A stretch of DNA of 46,841 bases from Rhizobium sp. CCGE 510 (GCF_000292525.1 NZ_AEYF01000019.1:1-46841); one strand, 5' to 3'; positions 24,568 through 32,940 are shown, counted from the first letter of the stretch. Made by a program: numbers and translations. Notes: generated from the sequence alone by a model not told the origin.

Positions 24568-25356
24568 GATCTGGTTTCCTCACATGTTGAGACTGCTGAA
24601 GGGACGAAAGCATGGGGCAGAGATCGGGAATCCGGTGGAATTCGGAAGACGAAGATACTGTGTGAACCGCTCATCTCGCCGCTGACTTCCGCCGCGTCGA
24701 GAGCTCCTTGTGCATATACCAATTCGGCACTTGCTGCGGTTTGCGTACACAGAACGCCGCCGACTGGAAATTTCAGCCGTTTCATCGAAGCCGGCAAGCT
24801 GGCCTGAGTTTGGAATTCCTACGGCACGGGGCAGCTGTATTTATAGGCAATCAAGGTCACCCTCTCCTTTATTCCTATGCTTGTCACAGGAATCCAGTGC
24901 GCCCAAGTCCTTGGGCGCGGGAGAATCTCTTTAGGGGGTATTGAAGTCGTTCACCGCGCGGACGCCCGGTGGGTGGCTTCCTGTGACAAGCACAGGAATG
25001 ATGGAGGGTGGGAGAGCCGGTTTGCTTATTCTCTACCCGCATCCATTGAGGCTCGCGGCGGAGGGAGCACTTCCTCGATCGTGTTGTCCATCGGCCCAGC
25101 CCTTCCATCCTCGCGATTGATGGCCGACCTTCCCCGACCGAATTGGCTACGAAAAGTTAAACTTCGGCAATCATTGGATTTCGCAGCCACCATGCGGTTG
25201 CACATGCCGCCACCGTCGGCTACATCAAACCCGTCAATGGTCGGCTCGCCCGGCCACGTAAGCGTTAACGTCACTCAACGCGTATGATCGAACGGCTGCG
25301 GCTTCGATCTGCGCGACTGTGTCCTGCGGATCGAGCTTTAAGCCCCGGAAGGACAC
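24568..25356. other. Gene-free stretch between two genes
   Basis: A 789-bp gap between the exported hydrolase and the siderophore-interacting protein. Small open frames on both strands have no recognisable domains and no convincing ribosome-binding sites. The one structured part is the inverted-repeat element at 24859-25012. The rest may be remnants of lost genes; I see no coding pattern in it. Confidence 0.6.
24859..25012. repeat. Inverted-repeat intergenic element, about 150 bp
   Basis: Arms of 22 bp, 24871-24892 and 24978-24999 (containing TTGTCACAGGAA and TTCCTGTGACAA), are reverse complements with a single mismatch, and weaker pairing (CCCTC/GAGGG) extends outward. The roughly 85-bp centre contains its own small hairpin GCGCCCAAGTCCTTGGGCGC (24899-24918). 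No coding capacity. It has the size and form of a non-autonomous mobile repeat; the terminal motif is familiar from rhizobial genomes. Confidence 0.7.
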
Positions 25357-26127
25357 ATGGACAACAATCAACCCAAAGACCAGACGTCGCCGGCCCCTGC
25401 CATCGAGCGGGTGCGCCACGACACGCGGCGGCGCACGCTGACGGCCGAAAGCGTCGTCGATATCACCCCCGGAATGCGCCGCATCACGTTGACCGGCGAC
25501 GATCTTGCCGATTTCATCAGCCTTGCGCCTGACGACCACATCAAGATTTTCCTACCGGCCGACGATGGCGGAGAAGAGCGCCGTGACTACACGCCGCGCC
25601 GCTATGATAATGCCGGGCGGAAATTGACCATCGACTTCGCCTTGCACGAAGCAGGCCCGGTGACACGGTGGGCGATCGGCGCCCGCCCCGGCGACAGGCT
25701 CGAGATCGGCGGGCCAAGGGGCTCCGCCGTGATCTCAAAGGCGGTTACGCGATGGCTGCTGATCGGCGACGAAACGGCACTGCCGGCGATCGGCCGCCGG
25801 ATCGAGGAGAGCCCCTCCGAAACACTCATCACCACAGTCGCAGCCGTCACCGGCCCGTTGGAAGAGCAGACCTTCGACACATCGGCTGAACTGCACGTCC
25901 ACTGGGCCCACCGGCCTCTCTCGCAAGCAACCGATGCCACTGCCCTGCTGAAACTCCTGCGCGCGGTCGATATCCAGCCGGAAACATTCATCTGGGTCGC
26001 GGCGGAAGCCTCGGTGACACGTGATATCCGCGCCCATCTGCTGGAACGAGGTTGCCCGCTCGGCTGGATCAAGGCATCCGGCTATTGGGTGTTCGGCAAG
26101 GCCGATACGACGGAGAAATTCGGCTAG
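25357..26127 (+). CDS. Siderophore-interacting protein (ferric-siderophore reductase)
   Basis: A 256-residue flavoprotein of the SIP/ViuB family, which reduces iron in imported ferric siderophores using NAD(P)H. An FAD-binding barrel comes first (RDYTPRRYD near residue 69, the flavin motif; HEAGPVTRWAIGARPGD), then a nucleotide-binding domain (GDETALPAIGRRIE; FIWVAAEASVTRDIR). The ATG follows GAAGGACAC. No siderophore genes or receptor are nearby, and I see no convincing iron-regulatory box upstream. Confidence 0.9.
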   Translation: MDNNQPKDQTSPAPAIERVRHDTRRRTLTAESVVDITPGMRRITLTGDDLADFISLAPDDHIKIFLPADDGGEERRDYTPRRYDNAGRKLTIDFALHEAGPVTRWAIGARPGDRLEIGGPRGSAVISKAVTRWLLIGDETALPAIGRRIEESPSETLITTVAAVTGPLEEQTFDTSAELHVHWAHRPLSQATDATALLKLLRAVDIQPETFIWVAAEASVTRDIRAHLLERGCPLGWIKASGYWVFGKADTTEKFG

Positions 26128-26211
26128 CAGTCAAACGCCAATACTGGCCGCCGCCACTGAAGCTGGGGCGACGGCCGGACAAGCTGTTTGAAAAACACTC
26201 TCCGTTTCAGT

Positions 26212-26226
26212 TGCGATTTAATCGGA
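26212..26226. promoter_or_regulatory. Candidate OhrR operator at the ohrR promoter
   Basis: TGCGATTTAATCGGA matches the perfect dyad TCCGATT-T-AATCGGA found twice in front of ohr, with one base changed. It lies just upstream of an AT-rich -10-like stretch (ATATATAAG, 26231-26239), a place where bound repressor would block ohrR transcription. Confidence 0.7.
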
Positions 26227-26273
26227 TACGATATATAAGTGTCCCAGCATTCAAAGCTGAATAGGATGAACCC

Positions 26274-26780
26274 ATGCGCGCGTCTAAAACCGCAAAACAG
26301 CCTGGTACGCCGGCACCCGCCTCCCCTCAGGCAGGCAAGGACGGCAGGAAGCTTTCGAATTTCCTGTGCTTTGCGGTCTATTCGGCAAATCTCGCCTTCG
26401 GCCGCGCCTATAAGCCGATCCTGGATGAGCTTGGCCTGACCTACACCCAATATATCGCCATGGTCGCTCTTTCCGAAGAGGACGACCAAACGGTCAGCAT
26501 GCTGGGGGAAAAGCTGTTCCTTGAATCCAATACGCTGACGCCGATCCTCAAGAAGCTGGAGTCGGTCGGCTATCTCACCCGCCATCGCGATCCCACCGAT
26601 GAACGGCAGGTCCGCGTGAGCCTGACGTCGGCCGGGCGCAATCTCCTCCTCGACGTCGACCCCGGCAGCACGCTGATTGCCGCCACCGGGCTCGGCGACG
26701 ATTTCCCCGTCGTGCAACAGTCGGTGACGAGGCTGCGCGACAACCTGCTGCGAGCGCACACCGAACCGGGGAAATCATGA
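26274..26780 (+). CDS. ohrR: OhrR, organic-peroxide-sensing MarR repressor
   Basis: A 168-residue MarR-family repressor. The segment LSNFLCFAVYSANLAFGRAYKPIL carries the peroxide-sensing cysteine C32 typical of OhrR, and the winged helix follows (LFLESNTLTPILKKLESVGYL, RHRDPTDERQVRVSLT). C32 is the only cysteine, so it should behave as a one-cysteine OhrR inactivated by mixed disulfide or overoxidation. Its target ohr is not adjacent, as is usual, but about 3.1 kb downstream on the opposite strand, with matching operators at both promoters. The N-terminus has an extra 20-residue polar tail. Confidence 0.9.
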   Translation: MRASKTAKQPGTPAPASPQAGKDGRKLSNFLCFAVYSANLAFGRAYKPILDELGLTYTQYIAMVALSEEDDQTVSMLGEKLFLESNTLTPILKKLESVGYLTRHRDPTDERQVRVSLTSAGRNLLLDVDPGSTLIAATGLGDDFPVVQQSVTRLRDNLLRAHTEPGKS

Positions 26781-26851
26781 TCGCCGCGGCTGTCACGAGT
26801 TGGTGACATGGTTGCAGCCACGCATTTTTTCTTCCGCAATGAGGAAATCAC

Positions 26852-27265
26852 ATGCCAGAGATCGCGATGGGTGCCTTGAGCCGCGACGGCACCATTCTTC
26901 TCGCAAAACGAAATTCCGAGCGCAGGATTTATCCGGATCGCTGGAGTCTCCCCGGCGGCCACATCGAGGACGGTGAAGACGCTGAGGCGGCGATGCGCCG
27001 GGAATTGATGGAGGAAATAAACGTCACGCCGGAGCGCTGGCGGCCTGCGCGAAAGTTCGTATCCCAAGCTCCGTCCGAGACATCATCCACCTTCCACGTC
27101 TATCACGTCGAGAAGTGGCAGGGCTTCCCCCAGCTTATCGGTGATGAACACACAGCGCTCAGATGGTTTACCATGGCCGAGATAGAAACTGAAACCGAGC
27201 TGGCGCCACCTCAGCTCGGTCAAATCCTCGCAAAGCTCGTCTTGCAGCAGAGCCGCAAAGAGTGA
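26852..27265 (+). CDS. Nudix hydrolase
   Basis: A 137-residue Nudix hydrolase that cleaves nucleoside diphosphates linked to another group. The Nudix box is GHIEDGEDAEAAMRRELMEE followed by INV, matching GX5EX7REUXEE closely. The length fits MutT-like members that clean oxidised or alternative nucleotides, which would suit the peroxide-response neighbourhood, but the substrate cannot be told. It lies 71 bp after ohrR on the same strand and is followed by a strong terminator. Confidence 0.9.
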   Translation: MPEIAMGALSRDGTILLAKRNSERRIYPDRWSLPGGHIEDGEDAEAAMRRELMEEINVTPERWRPARKFVSQAPSETSSTFHVYHVEKWQGFPQLIGDEHTALRWFTMAEIETETELAPPQLGQILAKLVLQQSRKE

Positions 27266-27308
27266 AAGCGCGTCGCGCGAACCCGGTTCGGCACAACGCG
27301 CTTTTTTT
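27265..27308 (+). terminator. Intrinsic terminator after the Nudix gene
   Basis: AAAGCGCGT (27265-27273) pairs with ACGCGCTTT (27296-27304), continuing into a run of seven T. It begins on the last base of the Nudix stop codon and sits just before the convergent epoxide hydrolase. Confidence 0.75.
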
Positions 27309-27311
27309 GCC

Positions 27312-28610
27312 TTACTGGCGCAGCGATCGAAACGCCGTCCTCAGCTCAGCCGTCATAGCCACCGGCTGTTCCCAGGCGGCAAAGTGGCCGCCTTTGTCGA
27401 GCTTGTTGTAGTGAATGAGTTTCGGATAAGCCTTCTCCGCCCAGCTCTTCGGCGCCGCATAGATCTCGTCGGGAAAGGCACTCACGGCAACCGGAATCTT
27501 GATGCCTCTAGGGTCGAAGAAGCCTCCCGATGGAAAATGCGCATTGTCCCAGTAGAGGCGCGCAGAGGAGATTGCGGTATTCGTCAGCCAGTAGAGCGTG
27601 ACGTTGTCGAGGATATCATCCTTCGTCAGCCCCTCGGGCTTTCCATCAAAAACACGGGCGATCATCTGATAACTGCGTATGTCGTGGTCGAGCATCCAGG
27701 CCGCAAGACCGACCGGCGAGTCGACGATCCCGTAGAGGGTTTGCGGCCGGTTGTTCATCTCTATGGCGTAGCCCAGCCCGTTCTTGTAAAAGTCGTCGAG
27801 CTGATCCCAGGCGTGCTTTTCATCCGGCGAAAGGCCTGCGGGCGGCGGCTCGCCGGCTGCGAGCGCCTTGGCGATATCGGCCGGAACCGTGGCCGCCATG
27901 TTTGTGTGGATGGCGAGCAATCCCGGCGGTTCCTGCAAAGCCATCAGCTCAGTGACCGCGTTCCCCCAATCGCCGCCCTGCGCCACGAACCGTGTGTAGC
28001 CGAGGCGCTGCATCAGCGTCACCCAGGCGCGGGCAATGCGAGGAGGGTTCCAACCCGGCGCCGTCGGCTTGCCGGAGAAGCCATAGCCTGGCAGCGATGG
28101 GATCACCACATGAAACGCATCCGCTTCGCCGCCACCATGCGCGGTCGGGTCAGTGAGCGGCTCTATGATCTTCAGTTGCTCGATGATCGAGCCAGGCCAC
28201 CCATGGGTGACGATGATAGGCAGCGCATTTTCATGCTTGGAGCGGACGTGGATGAAGTGGATATCCAGCCCATCGATCTCGGTGACGAACTGCGGCATCG
28301 CATTGAGCCCCGCCTCCATCTTGCGCCAGTCGTAATCCCTCGCCCAATGGTTCGCGAGCTTCTGGATCGTCTCGCACCGCACACCCTGGCTATCATCCGT
28401 AACGGTCTCTTTGTCCGGCCAACGGGTCGCCGCGACGCGCCGGCGCAGATCGTCGAGCGCCGCCTCGGGGAAGTTGACGCTGAAGGGGCTGATCTCCTCG
28501 CCATTCGCCTCGGCGCTGCGCGTTCCGCCAAGCATGCCAATGGCCCCGGCTGCGGCGGTGGCGGCCAGCAGTTCGCGCCGGGTGGGCATTGACAGGGATG
28601 TCGGTGACAT
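27312..28610 (-). CDS. Exported epoxide hydrolase (EHN family)
   Basis: A 432-residue hydrolase with a Tat-type signal (TRRELLAATAAAGAIGML, within residues 1-35) and the epoxide-hydrolase N-terminal domain (ISPFSVNFPEAALDDLRRRV; TRWPD). The alpha/beta core follows: oxyanion HGWPGS, nucleophile aspartate in GGDWGNAV, lid tyrosines and the general-base histidine in KGGHFAAWEQP. Such enzymes open epoxides to diols. The ATG at 28610 follows GAGAGGAAA; an upstream ATG at 28685 is in frame but has no site. The nucleophile is Asp, so it is an epoxide hydrolase rather than a serine esterase. Confidence 0.9.
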   Translation of the reverse strand: MSPTSLSMPTRRELLAATAAAGAIGMLGGTRSAEANGEEISPFSVNFPEAALDDLRRRVAATRWPDKETVTDDSQGVRCETIQKLANHWARDYDWRKMEAGLNAMPQFVTEIDGLDIHFIHVRSKHENALPIIVTHGWPGSIIEQLKIIEPLTDPTAHGGGEADAFHVVIPSLPGYGFSGKPTAPGWNPPRIARAWVTLMQRLGYTRFVAQGGDWGNAVTELMALQEPPGLLAIHTNMAATVPADIAKALAAGEPPPAGLSPDEKHAWDQLDDFYKNGLGYAIEMNNRPQTLYGIVDSPVGLAAWMLDHDIRSYQMIARVFDGKPEGLTKDDILDNVTLYWLTNTAISSARLYWDNAHFPSGGFFDPRGIKIPVAVSAFPDEIYAAPKSWAEKAYPKLIHYNKLDKGGHFAAWEQPVAMTAELRTAFRSLRQ

Positions 28611-28724
28611 GACGCTTTCCTCTCCGTTCGATCTGCAGGAATGGACGAGGATCGACTGGCCGACCTCGTTGCAACAGTAGGTCATTCGCGTCTGCCCGGA
28701 CTATGCGCCCGGGCTAAGTGGGGG

Positions 28725-29810
28725 TCAATTACCCTGTCGGGCTATGTCTAGACCGCCGCGAATGGGCCTGTCGGGCTGACGCGATGCCACGGCAAGCGCA
28801 CCCTGCTCCATCATCTCGGCCGCCTTCGCATAACCGCCGCCCATTCCGTCGAGGAAATGCAGATGCGAATCCGGGCGGCCCGCTGGCACGAGGCAGGTCA
28901 TCAGCGCATGCGACTGGCGATGCAGACCGAAATCGATCTCGCCGCGCGCCCGTGCCGCAATGAGGATGGCTTCGACGCTGTCGATCTGCTTCGGCGTGCA
29001 GTCCAGTGTCAGGCGCAGGCCGTCGTCGAACTTGCGGAAATCCGAATTGGAGGCAACCTCCGACCAGCGCGGAGCATCGACTGGCTTTCCCTTGTCCAAG
29101 GGGACAGCCATATTTCCGGAAAGCGGATGAGATCGGCGCGGCGCGGCATCGAAAACCGCAAGCACGCGCTTCGCCAGCATCGCAAAGACCTCCGGGCGGG
29201 TCTGCTCGCGTGGCTCGACCAAGAGCGACAGGATCTCGCCCCGCTGGCTCGGGAACGGCGCCCAGTCGCAGCTCAGACCGGTCAGGTTGGGCCTCATCGC
29301 ATAGCGGCCGGGCTTCACCAGATAGCGGCCACTCTTGATCTGCCGCTCCGCCCATTTGAGCCCGCCTCCGGCAAACATCGCATATGTCGCACTCTCGGAA
29401 GCGGCATAGCGCGCGATCCTGACGTCGCGCCCGTTCGCGCGGATCTCGCCGACCGTGATGAGCCCGACACGCAGCTCGAGATGAAGATCGGCTTTGGCAA
29501 AGCCCGCCACATCAAGCAGGGCCGATGTCGCGGCCATGATGCCATTCGCCGGCAAGGCGAAGGCGGCTCCGTCTCCGCGAAACACGAAGGGAAAATCGAA
29601 AGAACCCCAGGCATTCCCGAGGGCGGCGATAACAGATGCGCCGGCATAATTGACGTCTTCATAGCGTCCGGAGCGGATCGCCGCGGTCGAGCTGACGACG
29701 TCGGTGATGCCGATCAGCCAATCGCCAGGCAACGGCTCATAGACATCGGGATCGAGCACAAGCGAAAACTCGTCATAGGCCTGGTGCGGCGCCGCGTGGC
29801 TATTGATCAT
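28725..29810 (-). CDS. DUF3095 protein with class III nucleotide-cyclase-like motifs
   Basis: A 361-residue soluble protein of the DUF3095 family. Its first third resembles a class III nucleotide cyclase: WLIGITDVVSSTAAI with D37 and FVFRGDGAAFALP with D80, two aspartates 43 residues apart, close to the spacing of the metal-binding pair in true cyclases. The C-terminal part (about 200-361) is not recognisable. Whether it makes a cyclic nucleotide is unknown. The start ATG at 29810 is followed by an acidic leader. No partner on the same strand lies within 100 bp; ohr is the nearest upstream neighbour. Confidence 0.82.
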   Translation of the reverse strand: MINSHAAPHQAYDEFSLVLDPDVYEPLPGDWLIGITDVVSSTAAIRSGRYEDVNYAGASVIAALGNAWGSFDFPFVFRGDGAAFALPANGIMAATSALLDVAGFAKADLHLELRVGLITVGEIRANGRDVRIARYAASESATYAMFAGGGLKWAERQIKSGRYLVKPGRYAMRPNLTGLSCDWAPFPSQRGEILSLLVEPREQTRPEVFAMLAKRVLAVFDAAPRRSHPLSGNMAVPLDKGKPVDAPRWSEVASNSDFRKFDDGLRLTLDCTPKQIDSVEAILIAARARGEIDFGLHRQSHALMTCLVPAGRPDSHLHFLDGMGGGYAKAAEMMEQGALAVASRQPDRPIRGGLDIARQGN

Positions 29811-29917
29811 GGCACTTCCTCCGGATCGGCAGGGGTTGCTGCCAGTTCAGAAACGGGTCTGCCGCCGATCGGCAGACCCCCGCTTGAAGATGACGGCGCG
29901 AGGCCGGCCCTTCCTAT

Positions 29918-30313
29918 TCAGACAAGCGTGGTTTCGACGTCGATATTGCCGTGGACCGCCTTCGAATAAGGGCAGATGCCGTGGGCCGCCTCGATCAGTT
30001 CCTCTGCGATCTCGCGATCGACGTCTGCCAGGCTGACATTGAGCCGTGCACGCAGGAAGTATGAGCCGTTATCGCCGTTGAGCGTAATCTCGGCATCGAC
30101 TTCGGGACCGGCCGGCAGCGTGATTTTCCGCTGCGCAGCGGCAAGCTCGATGGCGCCGATATAACAGGCCGACCAGGCGGCACCGAACAGGTTTTCAGCC
30201 GCCGGATGCGGCTGCGGCAGTTTGATGTCGAGCGTACCGTCGCTGCTGCGTGCATAGCCGTTGCGGCCGCCGGCGATGTGGGTCTTGCCGGCGAAAAGAA
30301 GCTTCTCAGTCAT
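29918..30313 (-). CDS. ohr: Organic hydroperoxide resistance protein Ohr
   Basis: A 131-residue thiol peroxidase of the Ohr/OsmC family, which reduces organic and fatty-acid hydroperoxides with lipoyl-dependent recycling. The two reactive cysteines are C50 (WSACYIGAIELA) and C114 (GICPYSKAVHGN), with the conserved arginine in GGRNGYARS. Two perfect OhrR-like dyads precede it at 30349-30363 and 30405-30419, indicating derepression by organic peroxides through the OhrR encoded at 26274. Confidence 0.95.
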   Translation of the reverse strand: MTEKLLFAGKTHIAGGRNGYARSSDGTLDIKLPQPHPAAENLFGAAWSACYIGAIELAAAQRKITLPAGPEVDAEITLNGDNGSYFLRARLNVSLADVDREIAEELIEAAHGICPYSKAVHGNIDVETTLV

Positions 30314-30348
30314 TGTCGTATCCTTTCGGTTTGATCATTTGTAGCGTG

Positions 30349-30363
30349 TCCGATTTAATCGGA
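30349..30363. promoter_or_regulatory. Candidate OhrR operator, proximal to ohr
   Basis: A perfect 15-bp dyad TCCGATT-T-AATCGGA, 36 bp upstream of the ohr start codon on the minus strand. It is identical to the site at 30405 and differs by one base from the site before ohrR. Confidence 0.75.
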
Positions 30364-30404
30364 TGCGTGTTGATACACTCAGCCGAATTCGATGTCAACA
30401 ACGT

Positions 30405-30419
30405 TCCGATTTAATCGGA
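30405..30419. promoter_or_regulatory. Candidate OhrR operator, distal copy
   Basis: A second perfect TCCGATT-T-AATCGGA dyad, 56 bp from the proximal copy, again followed by GATGCG-like sequence on the plus strand. It may act on ohr, or on a divergent transcript toward the methyltransferase remnant. Confidence 0.7.
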
Positions 30420-30574
30420 TGCGATTTATTTCCCTCACGGACGGAAGACCTCGGGGGCGGCCATGCAGGCAGGCTCGGCCGGGTTTGCACCAAGTCACGT
30501 CTTGTCCGGGAACGAAGCCCTCGATAGGCTCTGCCTTGAGGCCCGAGGCTTCACTGGGAAGGCGGAGAGTTGAG

Positions 30575-30952
30575 ATGTCCTCCATAACCGAAGGCAATGC
30601 GGTACAGTATGGCGACAGCCGCAAGCTCGCCGCCCGCGCCAGGCTCCATACCGAATATACCATCGCCGAAATGGGCTGGTTTCCGTGGGTTGCCGCGCAG
30701 TTGCCCCTGAAACCAGGTGATCGCGTCCTCGACGTCGGCTGTGGGCCGGCATGGTTTTGGGCGGCAACGGCAGGTCTTCTGCCGGAAGATCTGACGCTCG
30801 CCGACCGTTCGTCAGGCATGATCGACGAGGCAGTGGCGCGCGGCAGCCGCTTCCGCTTCCGCCAGGCCATCGCCGATGCCTTCAGGCAAGACAATGGCGC
30901 TCTCGATGTCAGCAAGGAGACCGGGCTATTCCTCAGCAGAAAACCGGCCTGA
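30575..30952 (+). pseudogene. Methyltransferase with large internal deletion
   Basis: The frame is open and starts with a good ribosome-binding site (GGAGAG before ATG 30575), but only 125 residues are encoded. The N-terminal part is a class I SAM-dependent methyltransferase (VLDVGCGPAWFW motif I; LTLADRSSGMIDEA motif II). Near residue 95 it jumps directly to what looks like the C-terminal end of the same family (FRQAIADAFRQDNGALDVSK, GLFLSRKPA). The catalytic middle, roughly 120-140 residues, is missing in frame. It is probably non-functional, although the product could still be made. Confidence 0.65.
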
Positions 30953-31000
30953 TCGGATCGCCACCATTCAGGATCGCAGCCGGCCGAGGCAGAGCGGCGC

Positions 31001-31348
31001 TCAGACCTTTTCTTTCTTCTTGATCTTTTCCTTCGGCTCCACCGGTGCATCTGGCGTCGGGGCCAGAAGCTTGCGCAGCGATGAAATCTTGTCCTTCACC
31101 AATGGCCGGAAGCGCGTCGCGCGATAGGGCATGTCGGCCGCGCCGTAACCCTCAGGCCCGTCGTCGTTGCCGCGATTGATTTCCGCGAGCTTCACCCCGA
31201 TGAACGTGCCGTCGACATAATGGGTATATTCGCCGACCCAGCGGATCGTATAAATCTCGCCCTTGCGGATGAGTTGGTCGATGCTGACATGCTTGAAGGT
31301 ATCATTGATACAGACGACCTTCTGGCCGACATGGAAATCATAGCTCAT
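31001..31348 (-). CDS. Conserved hypothetical protein, possible SH3-like fold
   Basis: A 115-residue soluble protein. The first 65 residues (FHVGQKVVCINDTFKH, then LIRKGEIYTIRWVGEYTHYVDGTFIGVKLAEI) look like a small beta barrel of the kind seen in short phage and rhizobial proteins. The tail from about residue 85 is strongly basic and lysine-rich. It lies alone between the methyltransferase remnant and the extensin-like gene. I do not recognise a function. Confidence 0.7.
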   Translation of the reverse strand: MSYDFHVGQKVVCINDTFKHVSIDQLIRKGEIYTIRWVGEYTHYVDGTFIGVKLAEINRGNDDGPEGYGAADMPYRATRFRPLVKDKISSLRKLLAPTPDAPVEPKEKIKKKEKV

Positions 31349-31485
31349 GGATCAAACTCTCGAACGGCAATCCGCTTGACCGATCTATAGCGCGCCGGAC
31401 GGCAGGGATGAACCATTTTCTGCCGGCGGGCTTATATGCCGCGACAAAGGCCGCGCCCGCGCCGCACGGTTCAAGATGAAACGTA

Positions 31486-32790
31486 TCAGTCGCAATAGGC
31501 CTTGCCGCTCTTGCGGGAGCGAAGGTCGAAGTGGAAGTGGTTCCAGTGTTCGGGGTTGCTGCCGGGGCCGAGCACGGTATTGAAATAGCGGCAGCTGTCG
31601 CTGCGCACCGCCTTCAAGAGCCGGCCTTCGCGCAGCGAAAAGAGACCTTTTTTGCGCACGTCGATCTCGTGGCCGTTCTTCAGCACGAACTTGCCGACGT
31701 CGATCGCGTTGCCGCGGGCGTGTTCCGACATCGGATTGTATTTCTGCCGACTGTTGTTCATGCGCCGGCAGGAATAGCCGCCGAGCGGCTGGATCGTCTT
31801 GATGCCGGTCCAGTAGCGGTAGCGGGCAGACGGCGCCAACTCGTTCTTCACCCATTTGGCGAAGGCGAGTGTCACCTGGCAGTTCAGCGTCACGGCCGGC
31901 TGCACGCCGATATTGCCGGAAAGCCCCTTCAGCGACACCGGATAGGGCACCTGACAGGCAGGCCCGTTTGATATCGGCGGCTTTTCGTCGAAGAGCACGC
32001 CCATGCGCTTCAGCTCGCGCCGGCAGGCAAGCTCGGAGGTCGGCATGACGCTCGGGTCAACGGGTGCTGCCGGTTCGCTCATCATTGGATTGTTCGGTCG
32101 CAGCATCGCGACCTCTTCGCTTTCGTCCTCTTCCGGAACGCGTGACGGCGCCACCACAGGGCTGCCGTCGTTCCAGGCCGGCGCCCGGCTCATCTGCGCC
32201 TGTGCCGCCGGCTGCGGCATCGCCCGCGGTGCGGGCTGGCGTAGCGGCTGGTTCACCTGTGTCGGGCTATCGGTGCCGATGCCGTCAACGACCGGCTCGG
32301 TCGCATTGCCCTCGGCGATCTGCTGCTGTTGTTCCTGCGCCAACCCGACGACCGGCTCCGCCCCAAGCTCGTCATCCATATTGACGCCGCCGGAGGGGAC
32401 CGCAAGGTTCTGCGTGCCGCCCCAATTGCCGCTGGGCTGGCCCGCCGCCAGCGCCTCGTCGCTGTCAATCATCGGCAGGCGCCCCCCGCGCGCCGCCGGC
32501 GCGGCATGGCCGGTGCCGGCAAGGTTCGGCGTATCGAGGTAGTCGACGGGCCCCTGGCTATTGCCGCCCGGCGCATTGGAAACGGGATAGGAGGCCTGGC
32601 TTTCCACCGGTGCCATCCGCACAGCAGGCGCCATCCGCGCTGTCCCCCGTGCCGGCGAGATCGAGCTGACCCTGGTGCCGCTGTCGACATTGGCCGGCGG
32701 CACCAGCCCGTCGCTGATCGAACAGGTCGTCAGCGCCGCCGAGAGCAGCAGGGGCAAAAGGGCTCGCCGAGGAAAGGAAACAAACGCCAT
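31486..32790 (-). CDS. Extensin-like C-terminal domain protein, exported
   Basis: A 434-residue protein with an export signal (residues 1-25, LPLLLSAALTTC, possibly a lipoprotein cleavage at C23), then a long proline/alanine-rich low-complexity linker (about 30-245). The C-terminal extensin-like domain (about 250-434) carries cysteines and the metal-binding-like histidines SEHARGNAID and HWNHFHFDL, similar to M15-type peptidoglycan peptidases. A role in cell-wall processing is suggested by the resemblance but not shown. Single gene, transcribed away from the divergent short segment before the MCP terminator. Confidence 0.85.
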   Translation of the reverse strand: MAFVSFPRRALLPLLLSAALTTCSISDGLVPPANVDSGTRVSSISPARGTARMAPAVRMAPVESQASYPVSNAPGGNSQGPVDYLDTPNLAGTGHAAPAARGGRLPMIDSDEALAAGQPSGNWGGTQNLAVPSGGVNMDDELGAEPVVGLAQEQQQQIAEGNATEPVVDGIGTDSPTQVNQPLRQPAPRAMPQPAAQAQMSRAPAWNDGSPVVAPSRVPEEDESEEVAMLRPNNPMMSEPAAPVDPSVMPTSELACRRELKRMGVLFDEKPPISNGPACQVPYPVSLKGLSGNIGVQPAVTLNCQVTLAFAKWVKNELAPSARYRYWTGIKTIQPLGGYSCRRMNNSRQKYNPMSEHARGNAIDVGKFVLKNGHEIDVRKKGLFSLREGRLLKAVRSDSCRYFNTVLGPGSNPEHWNHFHFDLRSRKSGKAYCD

Positions 32791-32902
32791 ACTCTTATCG
32801 CTTCCGCAGGCCGACTGGGCAGTGACAGAAAAAACTCACTCCAATTTTAATTAAAAACGGTGAACGAAAACTTACCGGCACAATCTGAACGCGACGGAGA
32901 TG

Positions 32903-32925
32903 AAAAGGCCGCTTTCGCGGCCTTT
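32903..32925 (-). terminator. Terminator of the chemoreceptor gene
   Basis: AAAGGCCGC-TTTC-GCGGCCTTT is a perfect 9-bp stem with a 4-base loop, followed on the minus strand by a short T run (TTTTCATC). It lies 16 bp after the chemoreceptor stop codon. Confidence 0.8.
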
Positions 32926-32940
32926 GATCTGTCGTTCAAT

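Noticed and set aside
25026..25274. An 82-codon frame on the minus strand in the gene-free gap
   Set aside because: GTG start without ribosome-binding site, no recognised domain, no coding bias seen.
24857..25287. A plus-strand frame through the inverted-repeat element
   Set aside because: It reads straight through the repeat arms, so it cannot be a conserved protein.
26781..26851. Possible operon leader or attenuator between ohrR and the Nudix gene
   Set aside because: Only a short gap with no stable hairpin visible by eye.
27384..28592. A 402-codon open frame on the plus strand
   Set aside because: Antisense to the epoxide hydrolase whose catalytic residues are all present; composition is typical of a shadow frame.
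28857..29969. A 370-codon open frame on the plus strand
   Set aside because: Antisense to the DUF3095 gene; no recognisable motif.
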